Assembly (NCBI RefSeq): GCF_001625215.2
Contig: NC_030386.2
Span: 36,459,296-36,523,295, forward strand
Length of the DNA stretch: 64,000 nt
Direction: 5' to 3'
Origin: Daucus carota subsp. sativus
Lineage: Eukaryota > Streptophyta > Magnoliopsida > Apiales > Apiaceae
The notes under the pieces are model-generated. The model saw only the letters and a program-made list of their open reading frames with translations, had not been told where the DNA came from and made no database searches. Shown piece by piece: positions 12,816 to 24,558 of the stretch; position 1 is the first letter of the stretch; every line of letters starts with the position of its first letter. Made by a program: the position numbers and the translations under genes.

Positions 12816-13148
12816 CCCGGCCGTGTGAAGATTACACTGTGCATGCTGATCAGTGCGTGCGCGTATATATACGCGTCAAGTAACAATGCAAGCATTAAAG
12901 CAGAGTACATGATTCAACCCCTCGTTTGTTTTGTATCGGTAATTGCTAACCATTAATTACTCTAATTAAATTAAAATTCATTTCACACTTCATTGTAACT
13001 CCCACAATCATATAATCATACTACTACTAAGTACATTCACCCCCTCCTCATCATAATCAATCCATCCCCTCCTCATAATATAAATACATCTCCTGCTGAG
13101 TATTTCATCATCATCGCCAACAAGATTCTACTCACCCATTTCTTCAAG
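12816..13148 (+). promoter_or_regulatory. Conserved RKD promoter block (copy 1)
   Basis: This stretch aligns closely with 34366-34676 upstream of the second RKD gene. Shared blocks include CCGGCCGTGTGAAGATT, CAGTGCGTGCGCGT, TACGCGTCAAGTAACAATGC and AAGCATTAAAGCAG. They are followed by a C-rich run and a likely TATA region (CTCCTCATAATATAAATACA at 13069-13088), about 60 bases before the start codon. Conservation beyond the coding region supports a segmental tandem duplication that included the promoter. Confidence 0.7.
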
Positions 13149-14555
13149 ATGAACTCTACTGTGAAGGTTGAGTTGAATCATAATGATGATTACTTGCCAG
13201 GGTTTAGTTACTTGAATGATCAAGAAAGTGGAGGGTACGTACATGCATTGCGTCCTAACTATAGTTAAAGTTTTTTAGTTAAGTTATATATTGTGATCGT
13301 GTTTGTTTGTGTTTTTTGTGCATGCAGATTTATATATAATGGTGGCTCAATTATCGGTGAGTTTGATCCGTTCCTTGAACCTTGGCCCCTTTCGGTGCAA
13401 TACGACGACGACATTCCTGAACTTAGCATGAAAGACATTGAAGAGATTACTCGGAGCCTTGATGCTGATTATTCCTCGATTTATCAAGCTGGCAATAGTA
13501 CCCTGGATGGTGCAACACAGCCAACAATGATGGCGACTCAACCTCAGATTGAACTGAGTACTAATTTGGTTGATGCAAACCAGAAAATAGAGACAACTCA
13601 ATCTGATCAGTATTTACATGCACAGAATATGTGTCTTGATGCAGTGCCTGTATATTCAACAATAACTCATCATGAAGCTCAGTATTTTAACAATTACAAC
13701 GTTGGTAGTTTGGGAAATAGTGAGAATGTGGTCTATGATTCAATGCATTTTAAGGATGATTATCGTGATATTTTCCCCTTACAAATTGATGAAAGTGTTA
13801 TGCTTGATGCGGAGCCGATTCGCATGATACCTGCAAGTTCAAACCATGTACCGCAGTGTCACAATGTTTCTGTGGCCCATGATTCTGGAAATGTAAAAAA
13901 CGCAATGAACTTGAAGAGTGAGCAAAGCAGCAACATGACTGCAATGGTTAAATACGAGGAGGGAGTGAGTTTTCGGCCTAATATAAGGTGCAAAACATCT
14001 GCGCTGGAGCTTGATGAAATCAGGAAGTATTTTAATCTGCCAATCACGAAAGCGGCCAAGGAACTCAACGTTGGTCTAACGGTGTTGAAGAAGAGATGCC
14101 GAGAGCTAAACATTAGGCGGTGGCCTCATAGGAAGATCAAGAGCTTGCAGAGTCTGATTAATAACGTCAGGGTAATTACTATAGTCATACATTTATTTAA
14201 ATATTTTCGTAACTGAAAATCTAATAGTATAATATTATGCCAAAAAAAAAAAAACCTCAGTGTTAATATAAGCCTTTTTGATAGAAGTGCAACAAGAAGG
14301 TTCGTTTATCTGTGAAGTACTAGCATTGATTAATTATGTGTATTATGTATGTGTGGTGATCAGGAAATGGGGCTGACTAACAAGAGGGAGATAGAGATGC
14401 TGGAGGAGAACCAGAGGATGCTGGAAAGAGTTCCTGAGCTTGAACTGAGTGAGAGCACCAAGCGGCTCAGGCAATCTTGCTTCAAGGCGAATTACAAGAA
14501 GAGAAGAATGTTGCTCTCAGCTGCTGCCGCCGGTCGGCATTCCGGTCGTCTTTAA
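13149..14555 (+). CDS. RKD: RKD-type RWP-RK transcription factor (copy 1)
   Basis: Three exons (13149-13234, 13328-14171, 14364-14555) give 373 residues. The RWP-RK DNA-binding domain spans about residues 255-310. It opens with [20 protein letters not shown], continues to the [20 protein letters not shown] core with the family signature RWPxRK, and is followed by a charged, coiled-coil-like tail ([20 protein letters not shown]). There is no GAF/NIN N-terminus or PB1 domain, so this is RKD class rather than NLP. RKD proteins act in the nucleus and in known plants control egg-cell and gamete identity. The N-terminal two thirds is acidic and low in recognisable domains, but keeps the EPWPL and [20 protein letters not shown] stretches seen in the paralogue at 34677. 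It appears intact. Confidence 0.9.
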
Positions 14556-15866
14556 TCATGATTGTGTGATTGGTTAATTTGCTGATGTGGTTAGTATATA
14601 TTGTTAATTTGGTAGTGTTGGTGGTATATGGCTCATGTAAGACAGCAAATCTAATTAGAGATGTTCTATTTGGACTATTCATGAAAATTTACTTTTAAGT
14701 GGCAGATCACAGATGGTGATCAATGCAAATTTCTAGTAAAATCAAAATGAACTTGGTCTGATCTTTACAATCGTCAGGTTTAAACATGCAAACCCACATA
14801 AACATATATGGATTCAAGTCAATCAAGAGAACGACAACTTAACCGCTTTTACAGTTTTCTATTCATGGTAAACAAGTAAAGAAAGTACTAATTAAGTGCA
14901 ATGCAACAATTTTAAAAGGAGTACCTTCAATTATATAAATCGATGTTTTGATTTTTATTTTTTTTTATTTTTCTTTTGTGTGAGGGTTCAAATGGACCAT
15001 GCATGATAATGGATGACTGCAAACACAAAAACGGCGCTGATGCTTTTCTCTTAAATTTCTGTAGATCACGATAAACCCAAAGCCTCGGAGTAGCTGTTAT
15101 TTATCCGCTAATCATAATTAAATCCAACATATATTAATGCATTCATTTTAAACGTAATCATCCTCAGCTTTGTAACGTCATCATTTTCTTAAACACAATT
15201 AAATGCTCTTATCGGGATGGATGTACAGTTCACTCCCACGACACTCTTTGGGTCTTGATTTACGAATAGTACTGTGGTTATTGCATGCAAATCTATGTAC
15301 ATAATAAAGACTGTTACCTACTTGCTACAGTATTCTACCCTGCCTAACTACCTACCACCCAACTTCATTCTTATTACCAGCGTGCCACTGCATCTGTTTA
15401 ATAAATGTGAAAAAATTCAAGCATTCCAATATTCCAATATGTAAATGAATGGCTTCAAAGCTGCCACGAAGCGAGCTCTTTCTTTTTGCCACGGATGCAT
15501 AACCCACGTGCAAAGTCAGTCACGCATATACACAGATACTGCATCGGCAGAGGAGAGAAAACAAGCTTGCATAGGAAGCTTTGCAAGGATTCCTGGAGAA
15601 GTTTTATCTCCTCCATCTGCAAGTACACTCCGCTTCCAATTAATTAAGTTAAGTAATCAAATTTAAAATTTGCTGCGCCATTGACTGTTCACATCGTTGC
15701 CTAATACAAGCTTATTATTATCTTTATTGTTTCTTAGGCATAGCTATCAAAATCTTTGGCTTTGTTTTAAGATTACTGCGATGACAAATGTATTTAAGAT
15801 TACAACTCTGTTATCAGTTTGCAGTTTAATAATTTCTGTTGGGCTGAACTATTTGTTTTTTGGTAG
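14556..15866. other. RKD1 3' flank and unresolved left edge of the Helitron block
   Basis: Similarity to the 3' flank of the second RKD gene (about 36240-36440) persists to roughly 14870 and then stops. Between there and the first supported Rep/helicase exon at 15867 I find no convincing exon and no clear Helitron 5' terminus. An open frame at 15445-15666 exists, but it does not connect in phase to the exon at 15867. Confidence 0.45.
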
Positions 15867-18800
15867 GATGATGATGATTCCTCGAGGTCGTGGCGCCTGT
15901 TTACGTCGGAAGACATGATCCAAGGTATTCATCTGCCCAACATAAAGTGTGTTAAACTGTTTATTGTTGTATATTTCATTACATGTGTTAGTGTTTATCT
16001 CTATTAATTATTAAGTTTCATTACATATGTTTTTGTTTATGTCTCTGTTTAATCCTATTAACTATAACTATTAGGTTATAAGCCAAAGAGTGTGAGAAAA
16101 CGCAAGAAATTTGCAGAGAAAGAGAATGTAAAAGGAAATTCGGCTAAGCGTTTTAGTTTCCCTACATCTTCTGTCACAGATGGAAGGCATGGTATTGCCC
16201 TTTTTTTTTCCAAAAATATTAAAGTTTAACATGTTGTCGTAGTTCTTGAGCTTAGGACTGAAGTAGTTAGCTAACTAATTCATGCAGATACACCACCTCC
16301 AAGAATACCATCTGCTGTTACTGGCACTCCTCTGACTTTAAGGCAGACCCAATACAGCTCAGCTCATGGAGGTACAATTCCGTGTGACTTCAAACACAGT
16401 CTGGAAACTGCTGGATTTCTCTCGACACCGGAGAATACATTGAACACCAAAAGAACTCCGCTGTCTAACATAACTAACATTGTGGATGATAATAATGTTC
16501 CAATTACACGTAAATATCTAGGTATAGTTTGGTGTTCTTCAAACACAATTTGCCGCCAATGCAATTTATTTTCATTCTTTAACTTTCATAGTTTTAAGAT
16601 TTGGAAATTACTGTCTTGCAGGTCATCAGAACAGTGCTGTTATTTCTTCAACACCGGAGAATACATTGAACACCACAAGAACTCCGTTGTCCAACATAAC
16701 TAACATTGTGGATATTAATAGTAAACGAAATAGATGTAAATATCTGGGAATGTATGAGAACAATTTGAGAGACACAGCCCGGAACCTTTTTGCTGAAACC
16801 TCTTCAAGGCTAGATGAATACTCTGCTGAAAGCTCTTCCCAGACAGAAGACACAGCCAAATGCATGCCTGATGATGATAATGGTATGAACTATATATTGT
16901 GACCATTGTAATTTAATACTAAATGATATTCCAATTTGCATTTGATAGTAGTAGCCTTATTGTATTGGAATTTATGTACTGTTCAGAGCATCACTTTAAT
17001 TTTGTTCAGCCTCTTTATTGTTAGAGTGTTCTACTGTCCAAGATCCTGTTCTTTCTGATGATTCTGACAATGGTTACATAAGTGGTTAGTCAGGCGTCTT
17101 CATTAATATCACAAAGCGTATATTAATATATACATTTTTGAACATGTAAACTGATAAAGACATCAAATGCAGGTTCCTCAAGCATTGATGAAGACTATGT
17201 ACCTGGCATGGATACAGATTGTGATAGTGGTTAGAATAGCATGTTTTTTGTTTTCAATAATATATTATTATATCAAAATCTTGGACATGGATTATGATAT
17301 TGTTCAGAGTTTTACTTGACTTACCACTGAATTAAAAATATTATTGCAGATTCTGAACATGTCCCAAATTTAGCTTCAAAGAAAACTGTACCAAAAGAAT
17401 ATGTCAGTCTTGGGAGTCCTGAATCTATATGCTCTAAATGCAATGCGCGCCTGTGGAAAGAGGAACGCGTCAATAAGCAAGTCACAAAAGGACTCCCAAT
17501 ATTCAGTATATGCTGCCGGAAGGGTGATGTGAAGCTTGCACCTGCTCCTCGAACCCCGTCATACTTACTGCAGCTATATAACAACAAAGAGACGGGACCT
17601 CATTTCCAACGTAGCATACGACTATACAATGCAATGTTTGCATTTACATCTACCGGTGGGAATGTGGACCACTCTATCAACAATGGTAGAGGTCCATATG
17701 TTTACAGACTTAATGGTCAGAACCACCACGTCTTTGGTCAGTTGATACCTGATGATGGCCAGGCTCCAAAGTATTGTCAATTATACATCTATGACACGGC
17801 AAATGAGGTTAACAATCGGCTTCGCTGGGTAAATGTTGAGGACCAGAAAACAGTTGAGAAGGATGTAGTTCAAGGTCTTATACAGATGCTTGATCAGACA
17901 AATGAATTGGTTTCGAAATTTCGTATGGCACGAGATCGCTTTGAAAATCATGACTTTGTTGATTTGAAGGTAGAGCTGAAGGTATGCAGATCACAAAGCG
18001 GCCGGGAGAACCATATATCCACTTCTGATGAGGTTGCAGGAATAATGGTTGGTACTACTGATAATACCACTCCAGATCGTGATATTATAGTTGAGAAGAA
18101 ATTTGGTGGACTGCAGAGAATATCATATATTCATCCTAAACTCATGGCGCTACAATACCCTTTGCTCTTTCCAGATGGTGAGGATGGTTACCACAATAGA
18201 ATACCTTTTCAAAGTGCAGAGAAAGGTTCTCAAAAAGAAAAAGATATGATCTCAATGAAGGACTATTACTCTTACAGATTCCAAGTTAGAGACAACGAAG
18301 GTAACATTTAACAAAAATAATTTAATTCCAGAAAGGTCAATTAATATAAACTGGGTTTTGATGTATGAAATATGTGTTCATTCTTCTCATTCTGTTTCAG
18401 GCATGACTCCTAGGTTAGGAGGAAGACTTTTTCAACAGTACATGGTGGATGCCTTTTCCACCATGGAGCAGACTCGGCTATGGTGGTTCCGTACCCACCA
18501 GACAATACTCCGTAATGAACTTTATACGCATATTTCTGATTCGGTCAGGAAAGGAGATGCCAATGCCACCAACGTTGGTAAAGGCATCATACTTCCAGCG
18601 GGATATGTTGGCTCGAAACGGTATATGCAACAGAATTTCCAAGATGCCTTGGCTGTTTGTCGTCATGTAGGCCATCCTGATGTTTTCTTGACAATGACAT
18701 GCAATTCAATGTGGGATGAGATCCAAAGGATGATGACTTTTGTTCCTGGATGCATTCCTTCCAACAATCCGGATATTATATCCAGAGTTTTCCACTTAAA

Positions 18801-21800
18801 ACTGGATCAGTTAACAAATGATATTAACAAGAAAGGTCACTTTGGAAAGTGTATTGGAGGTTATTTTTCAAACCCAGGCTACTACTTACACCTGCCTTGC
18901 TTTTGTTTTATGTTTAATGCATTATTTATGATGTTGAATTAATATATTCTGTTTTTTTAATTTTTTACTCTGGCAGTAATGTATGTTGTGGAATTCCAAA
19001 AAAGAGGCCTGCCCCACGTACATATGTTAATCTGGCTTGATGCACCATCCAAAAAGTATCTGAAAGAAAATGTTGACAAGTTTGTTTCTGCTGAGATCCC
19101 AGACCCTCTACTGGATCCTGTGGGTTATGCAGCAGTTAAGGCGTATATGATGCATGGTCCATGCGGTTTGCAGAACCCCAAGTCTCCTTGCATGAAGAAT
19201 TTTAAATGTATACGTCATTTCCCAAAAAAGTAAGTTTTTTGTTGTTGAATTTGACAGAAATCATGAAATGCATAATGCAGTTTAGATATATAAATAACTT
19301 GGGCTGATCATTGTTGTCAAAAAATAGGTATAGCTCCCAGACTGTTTTTGATGACAGTGGATTTCCACTGTACAGGCGTCGCAAAAGCAATATAACTGTT
19401 AATGTTCACAAGGCTGACTTGGACAATAGATGGGTGGTCCCGTACAATCGCGACCTTTTGGTAAAATACCAGTGTCACATGAACATTGAGATATGCTGTC
19501 ATGCGCGGAGTATTAAGTATCTATTCAAATATTGCCTCAAAGGTCATGACACTGCAACTGTAGAAATTACAGGACGCCGCAAGAAAAAAAGCACAGATGA
19601 GACTGAACAGCCTGTTGATGAAATTCAGGCATATTTTGATGGTAGATATGTATGCGGTGCTGAGGCGGCATATCGAATATTTGGATTTCCAATACATCAC
19701 AGAACTCTGTCTGTTGAGCGGCTTCCATTTCATTTACCCGGTCAGAAGAACTGCACCTTTCGTGCCAGTGAAAAGCTTGAGAAGGTTTTGGAGCGTGAAA
19801 ATGAAAGGCTTAGCAAGTTGGAGGCTTTTTTCATGCTGAACAAGTTTGATATCAATGCCCGACGTTACACATATGATCAGATTCCACAGCATTACGTTTG
19901 GAATGATCTGGCAAGAAGGTGGACTACTCGGAAAAGAGGTGCTCAAATTGGACGATTGTCTTACACTCATCATAGCAGCGGTGAAGTTTGGTACTTGCGT
20001 ATGTTATTGACAAAGGTTCGAGGTCCCACGTGATTTGAAGATATTCGAACTGTCAATGGTGTATTGTGTTCGACTTTTCGTGATGCATGTAAAGAATATG
20101 GCTTACTCGACGACGACAAAGAATGGCATGATGTTTTGGACCAATGTTCTGTTGGTGGTTTGCCACCTCAAATTCGCCAACTCTTTGTACATATTATAGT
20201 TAATTGCAAAGTAACTGATTTGGCTTTGTTGTGGAATAATCACTGGAAACAGATGGTAGATGACATACTGTTGAAGCGTAGATTGTTAAGTGAAAATCAG
20301 AATCTGATTCTTAATGATATGCAGCTCCAGTTCTACGCACTTGCAGGTATGTCACTTCATATTTCTGATTTTATCTGTTAGTCCTAATCAACCTGTGAGG
20401 TGTATGTATTGTTAATATTTGTAATTGACTTATTCTGAATTTTGCAGAAATTGATGACCTCCTTCGTGCTATTGGCAAAAGTTTAAAGAATTTTACTCAA
20501 CTCCCACAACCGCCTCTCAGTTACCTGCATCATGGAACAAATAACTTGATAATTGAAGAAACTAGCTACAATTTATCGGAGATGAAAGCTGATCATGAGA
20601 ATCTGCTTGCGCAGTGCAATGAAGAACAAATGAGTGTTTATAAAGATGTTTTAGCTTCAGTTAAGTCCAATAAAGGTGGACTATTTTTTGTATATGGCAG
20701 CGGTGGCTGTGGAAAAACATTTTTATGGAGAACACTAATAGCCCAACTGCGATCTGTTGGTGACATTGTGCTTCCTGTTGCCTCCTCTGGCATTGCTGCC
20801 ACACTATTGCCTGGTGGGCGTACTGCACATTCGCGGTTCAAAATTCCGATAGTCCTTGATGAATATTCACTCTGCAACATTGGCCACAATTCTGACATTG
20901 CTGAACTTATTAAGCAGACGAAGCTAATAATCTGGGATGAAGCCCCCATGCAACATAGGTATGCTTTTGAATGTTTGGACCGGTCGTTGAAAGATATCAT
21001 GAAATCTGTTGATCCGTCACGTGCATTGTTGCCGTTTGGCGGTATTACTGTTGTTCTGGGTGGTGATTTTAGGCAGATCCTGCCTGTCATCACCCAAGGA
21101 GATAGAAGTGAGATAGTTTCAGCGTGTATCACAAGATCGCGGCTTTGGTCAATATGCAAGATTTTTCTCCTTACCAGAAATATGCGTCTTAATGAAGGTA
21201 AATCTGAGAAAGAGGTTCAGGAACTAAAACAGTTTGCAGAGTGGGTACTCTATGCTGGCGATGGGAAATTGCCACCGCCTGACAAGTCATTATTTCCATC
21301 TGCCAAAGAAGATGACATTTTAGTCCCACCTCAATTCTGTGCAGTTGAACAAGATAACACTGTTGAGAACATGATTGCAAGTACTTTTCCTAATTTTCTT
21401 CACAATTGCAAAGATCCCAAATATTTGAGTGAGCGAGCCATTCTAACTCCCACCAATCAAACTGTAAGTCAACTGAATTCTCTCATAGTTGAGAAATTGC
21501 CTGGTGATTCAGTATCATATTTCAGTGTAGACAGTGCTGAGGATTTTGGTGGAACCGAAGATGACTTGAACTCTGCTTTCCCGATTGAATATCTCAATTC
21601 AATGAATGTTCCTGGAATGCCACATCATGATCTTAAAATGAAAGTGGGAGTTGTGGTCATGCTAATGAGGAACTTGAACCAAACTTTGGGTCTGTGTAAT
21701 GGAACACGGATGATCGTTACAAAATGTCTGAAGTTTTGCGTAGAGTGTGAAGTAATATGTGGTTCTTTTGCTGGCACACGCCATTTTATCCCACGGATGG

Positions 21801-22090
21801 AGTTATGTCCAAGTGATACAAGAATGCCTTACAAGCTGATTCGCAAACAAATGCCATTGCAAGTTTGCTATGCAATGACCATTAATAAGGCGCAAGGTCA
21901 GTCACTTCAAAATGTGGGATTGTATCTTCCTAAAGCTGTTTTTACTCATGGTCAGTACTATGTCGCGATTAGCAGAGTTACGTCTCCTCAAGGGTTAAGA
22001 ATTTTCATTGACGATGAAAGTGGACAGCCTACTAACATAACTGCCAATGTTGTGTACAAAGAAATTTTCTATTCCTTACCAAAGTTGTAG
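15867..22090 (+). pseudogene. Helitron Rep/helicase (RepHel), interrupted by one in-frame TGA
   Basis: Eleven exons join in phase: 15867-15924, 16075-16191, 16288-16521, 16622-16882, 17025-17084, 17173-17229, 17350-18300, 18401-18859, 18977-19229, 19328-20346 and 20448-22090, about 1,700 codons. The first exon is probably missing. Features in order: a duplicated low-complexity N-terminus; a CSKC...CC zinc-binding-like motif near 17432-17514; the Helitron helicase-like N domain; a Rep domain with the HUH motif (His-Val-His at 19015-19023) and two tyrosines (YLFKY, 19518-19532); and a Pif1-type helicase with Walker A GSGGCGKT (20696-20719) and Walker B IIWDEAP. The domains nick and unwind one strand in rolling-circle transposition. 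A TGA at 20031-20033 separates Rep from helicase; the frame continues directly after it. Without readthrough or a sequence error, a single Rep-helicase protein is not made. Confidence 0.85.
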
Positions 22091-22628
22091 TGCAGGTTTT
22101 ATTAGTCTAAATCCTTAGCTTTTAATTGTTTATGTACTTTATTACTTTTGCAACAGTAGTACAATTATAATGTTGTGTTTTCATATTTGTGTTTTGATTT
22201 GAACTATTGATTTGGTTACCAATACAATGTAATCAAATTTGTTTGTTAACAGTTTTTTGGTTTCACAGTTTATATAGTTTACCAGTAGTCAAGGAAAAAA
22301 AAGTCTATTTACATTCAAACAATGCAGAACGAGCACAGGTAAAGTAGTAGCAATGGAATCAATTTTGCAGAGCACTAATGTGGAAGGACATAATGTATTC
22401 TCAATTATGCACATAAAGTGCAGGAATCGTGCTAGCAAACAAGCCTTTATTCAGTCAAATAATAAAGCATTCGTAAGCCTAGGACTATTCGCTTAAAGTA
22501 ACAAGATTCCTATAACAAGCTTCTACCAGCCAAAGATGAAACAGTCCTCAGCACTAAGGCTTTATGAGAAAAGAAGTGAGCCTTGGCTATAAATTCATGT
22601 CTGCCTCACAGCCAAAATTCACACAAAC
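22091..22628. other. Spacer between Rep/helicase and first RPA1-like gene
   Basis: No exons seen. This is presumably the 3' UTR of the Rep/helicase gene followed by the promoter of the downstream RPA1-like gene. Confidence 0.4.
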
Positions 22629-23797
22629 ATGGATAACTTCCCGTACCAAATGATAGGAAATCTACGTCTGAGTACAACTGTTGCTTGGAGGCTTAAAGTC
22701 CGAGTAACACGAATGTGGCGTAGTATTGATCGATATGGACAAACTGTGGCAATTAACCTGATTTTCGTCGATGAATTAGTAAGTCAAATTTCTTTAAGCT
22801 ATACACTCTGCTTCTTCATAAGTTATGATATTACTAATTGTGGTTTAGCTTTCCTAGGCAGGACGAATTCATGCGAGGATTCCTGCAGAGAACATCAATA
22901 TGCTAGAGAATCTTTTTATTGAAGGCGAAACCTATCACGTTCGTAACTTTGTGGTTAGGCAATACGGGGCTATGCACACTGAAAGATGCTTCAGGAACGA
23001 TGTGTACATCCAAATGTTTAATATGACTCAGATTTTTCCCACTGGAGTTGTAGAACACATCCCGCATCATGTTTTTCAGTTTACTGAGTTGTCTGCTATA
23101 ATCAATGCTGCATTGGAAGCCAGTCACTTGATCGGTGATTTTTTTTCGAAACTACAAGCATTTGTGCATAAAATAACATGCATTCAACATGCCAAGCATC
23201 CTATTTCTAACTTATTGCTATGTTATACAGACGTAGTTGGTGTTATGGAAGAAGTACATCCAATCTTGACGTACACGAACAAATATAATCAACAGAAATC
23301 AAGCATTAAGTTCACAATCAAAGATATTACGTCTGTTTTCAGCTGCTTGATCTTTACTTTTTCTAAAAATGAACATGTTGAGAAATTAAAAATATATTTG
23401 CTTTCTTTCACAGTGGTTTGGCAGAAGTTCTTTTCCACGATGAACTAGCTCAATCTTTTCAACAAGGAGTCAATGATGCTCACCAACATCCAATAATTGT
23501 TATCATCTCAAGCTGCAAAGCTAATTTTATTCAAGGTAGTTGTCAGTAAATCTCTCTTTGGTTTTGTAATGCCTTCATAAATTTTCATACAATTTGATTC
23601 CATTTATGTTCAAGGTGAGCCAAAGTTGTCAAACCTGTCAGCGACAAGGTTTTTCATAAACCATGATCATGAGGCAGTGGATGATTTGAGAAACGCAGTA
23701 AGGTAAAATCTCATGATTTAATTGAAAAAACAAATGTAGACTTGGCTCTAATATACCTCTACATGGATAAAGGTTGGCAAATTGGCGTATGAACTGA
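22629..23797 (+). CDS. RPA1-like single-strand DNA-binding protein A (short form)
   Basis: Six exons (22629-22778, 22858-23134, 23231-23330, 23414-23535, 23615-23702, 23773-23797) sum to 762 nt, or 253 residues. The protein looks like the two central OB folds of the large RPA subunit. It starts with a WRLKVRVTRMWRSID strand, has a GRIHARIPAENI loop, then DVVGVMEEVHPI opening the second fold. It stops before the zinc-ribbon OB fold present in the two paralogues downstream. Exon sizes parallel theirs (150, 277-280, about 100, 122 nt), which supports common descent. It lies 538 bp after the Rep/helicase gene in the same orientation, the usual order in plant Helitrons. It would coat the displaced single strand during transposition. 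The last short exon is the weakest part of the model. Confidence 0.75.
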
Positions 23798-24558
23798 CCT
23801 CTCATGTAGAAGAATGCATCAAGAGGCCTCTCCTTCCTCAATATCTTTCCACTGGAAAAAGCTATTGTTGTTATTTCAATCTTTTTTTATGTGTATGTTA
23901 TTTACCGCAGTGTACTAATGTTTGATAACTATCTACCTTTTACTGCTTTCTTTGTATTTTGTCTGCTCCTATGTAATGAATGCAGCCTTATTCTCATGTG
24001 AAACTTGCACAAGACCAAGCTGAAGGAGTTTCTTAGTCTTCTCCAGTTTTAAGAAACAAAGTTTTGCTGACAAAATTAATTATATTCATGTTCCTGATAA
24101 TCTTTCAATCCATATTTTCGGAGGTTTCACTGGCATGGCTTTTAATATAATTCATAACCTGAATAAACACAGTTACTGAAATCACATATATTAAAGTAAT
24201 TAGATTATAATCCATGCCAGTAAATTAACACTGAAAACTAAATATAACTAGGTAAGGCTTTAGTGTAAGGAAAAGGCAATTTTGCAATTCATGGCTGAAA
24301 AATCAAACATATCACACAAACCAATAAAATTTCAGAAATTTAATACTACATCCAAAATATCAGCATGACGATCATCAGGCATGCTATACATAAACCACAT
24401 TTTCTAGGCAACTGATTTACCAAAATAAATTAAGTCTTACAATTCATACCACATCATTCAATTAGAATCCATACTACATCATTCAAAATAAAAGCCAGAG
24501 TTTTTTCAATCAAATTCCCAAAAAAGGTGTTTAAACTGAAACCCAACTTCAGCATTTT
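23798..24558. other. Gap between convergent RPA-like A and B3 genes
   Basis: AT-rich sequence without supported exons. No Helitron-type hairpin plus CTRR end was found here, which argues, weakly, against a Helitron terminus right after the first RPA-like gene. Confidence 0.35.

Noticed and set aside
15445-15666. Possible first exon of the Rep/helicase gene
   Set aside because: The frame ends at a possible donor (15622) in the wrong phase to join the exon at 15867, and it shows no similarity that I recognise.
23798-24558. Possible Helitron 3' end after the first RPA-like gene
   Set aside because: CTAGG occurs near 24250 but no GC hairpin is found just upstream, so no terminus was called.
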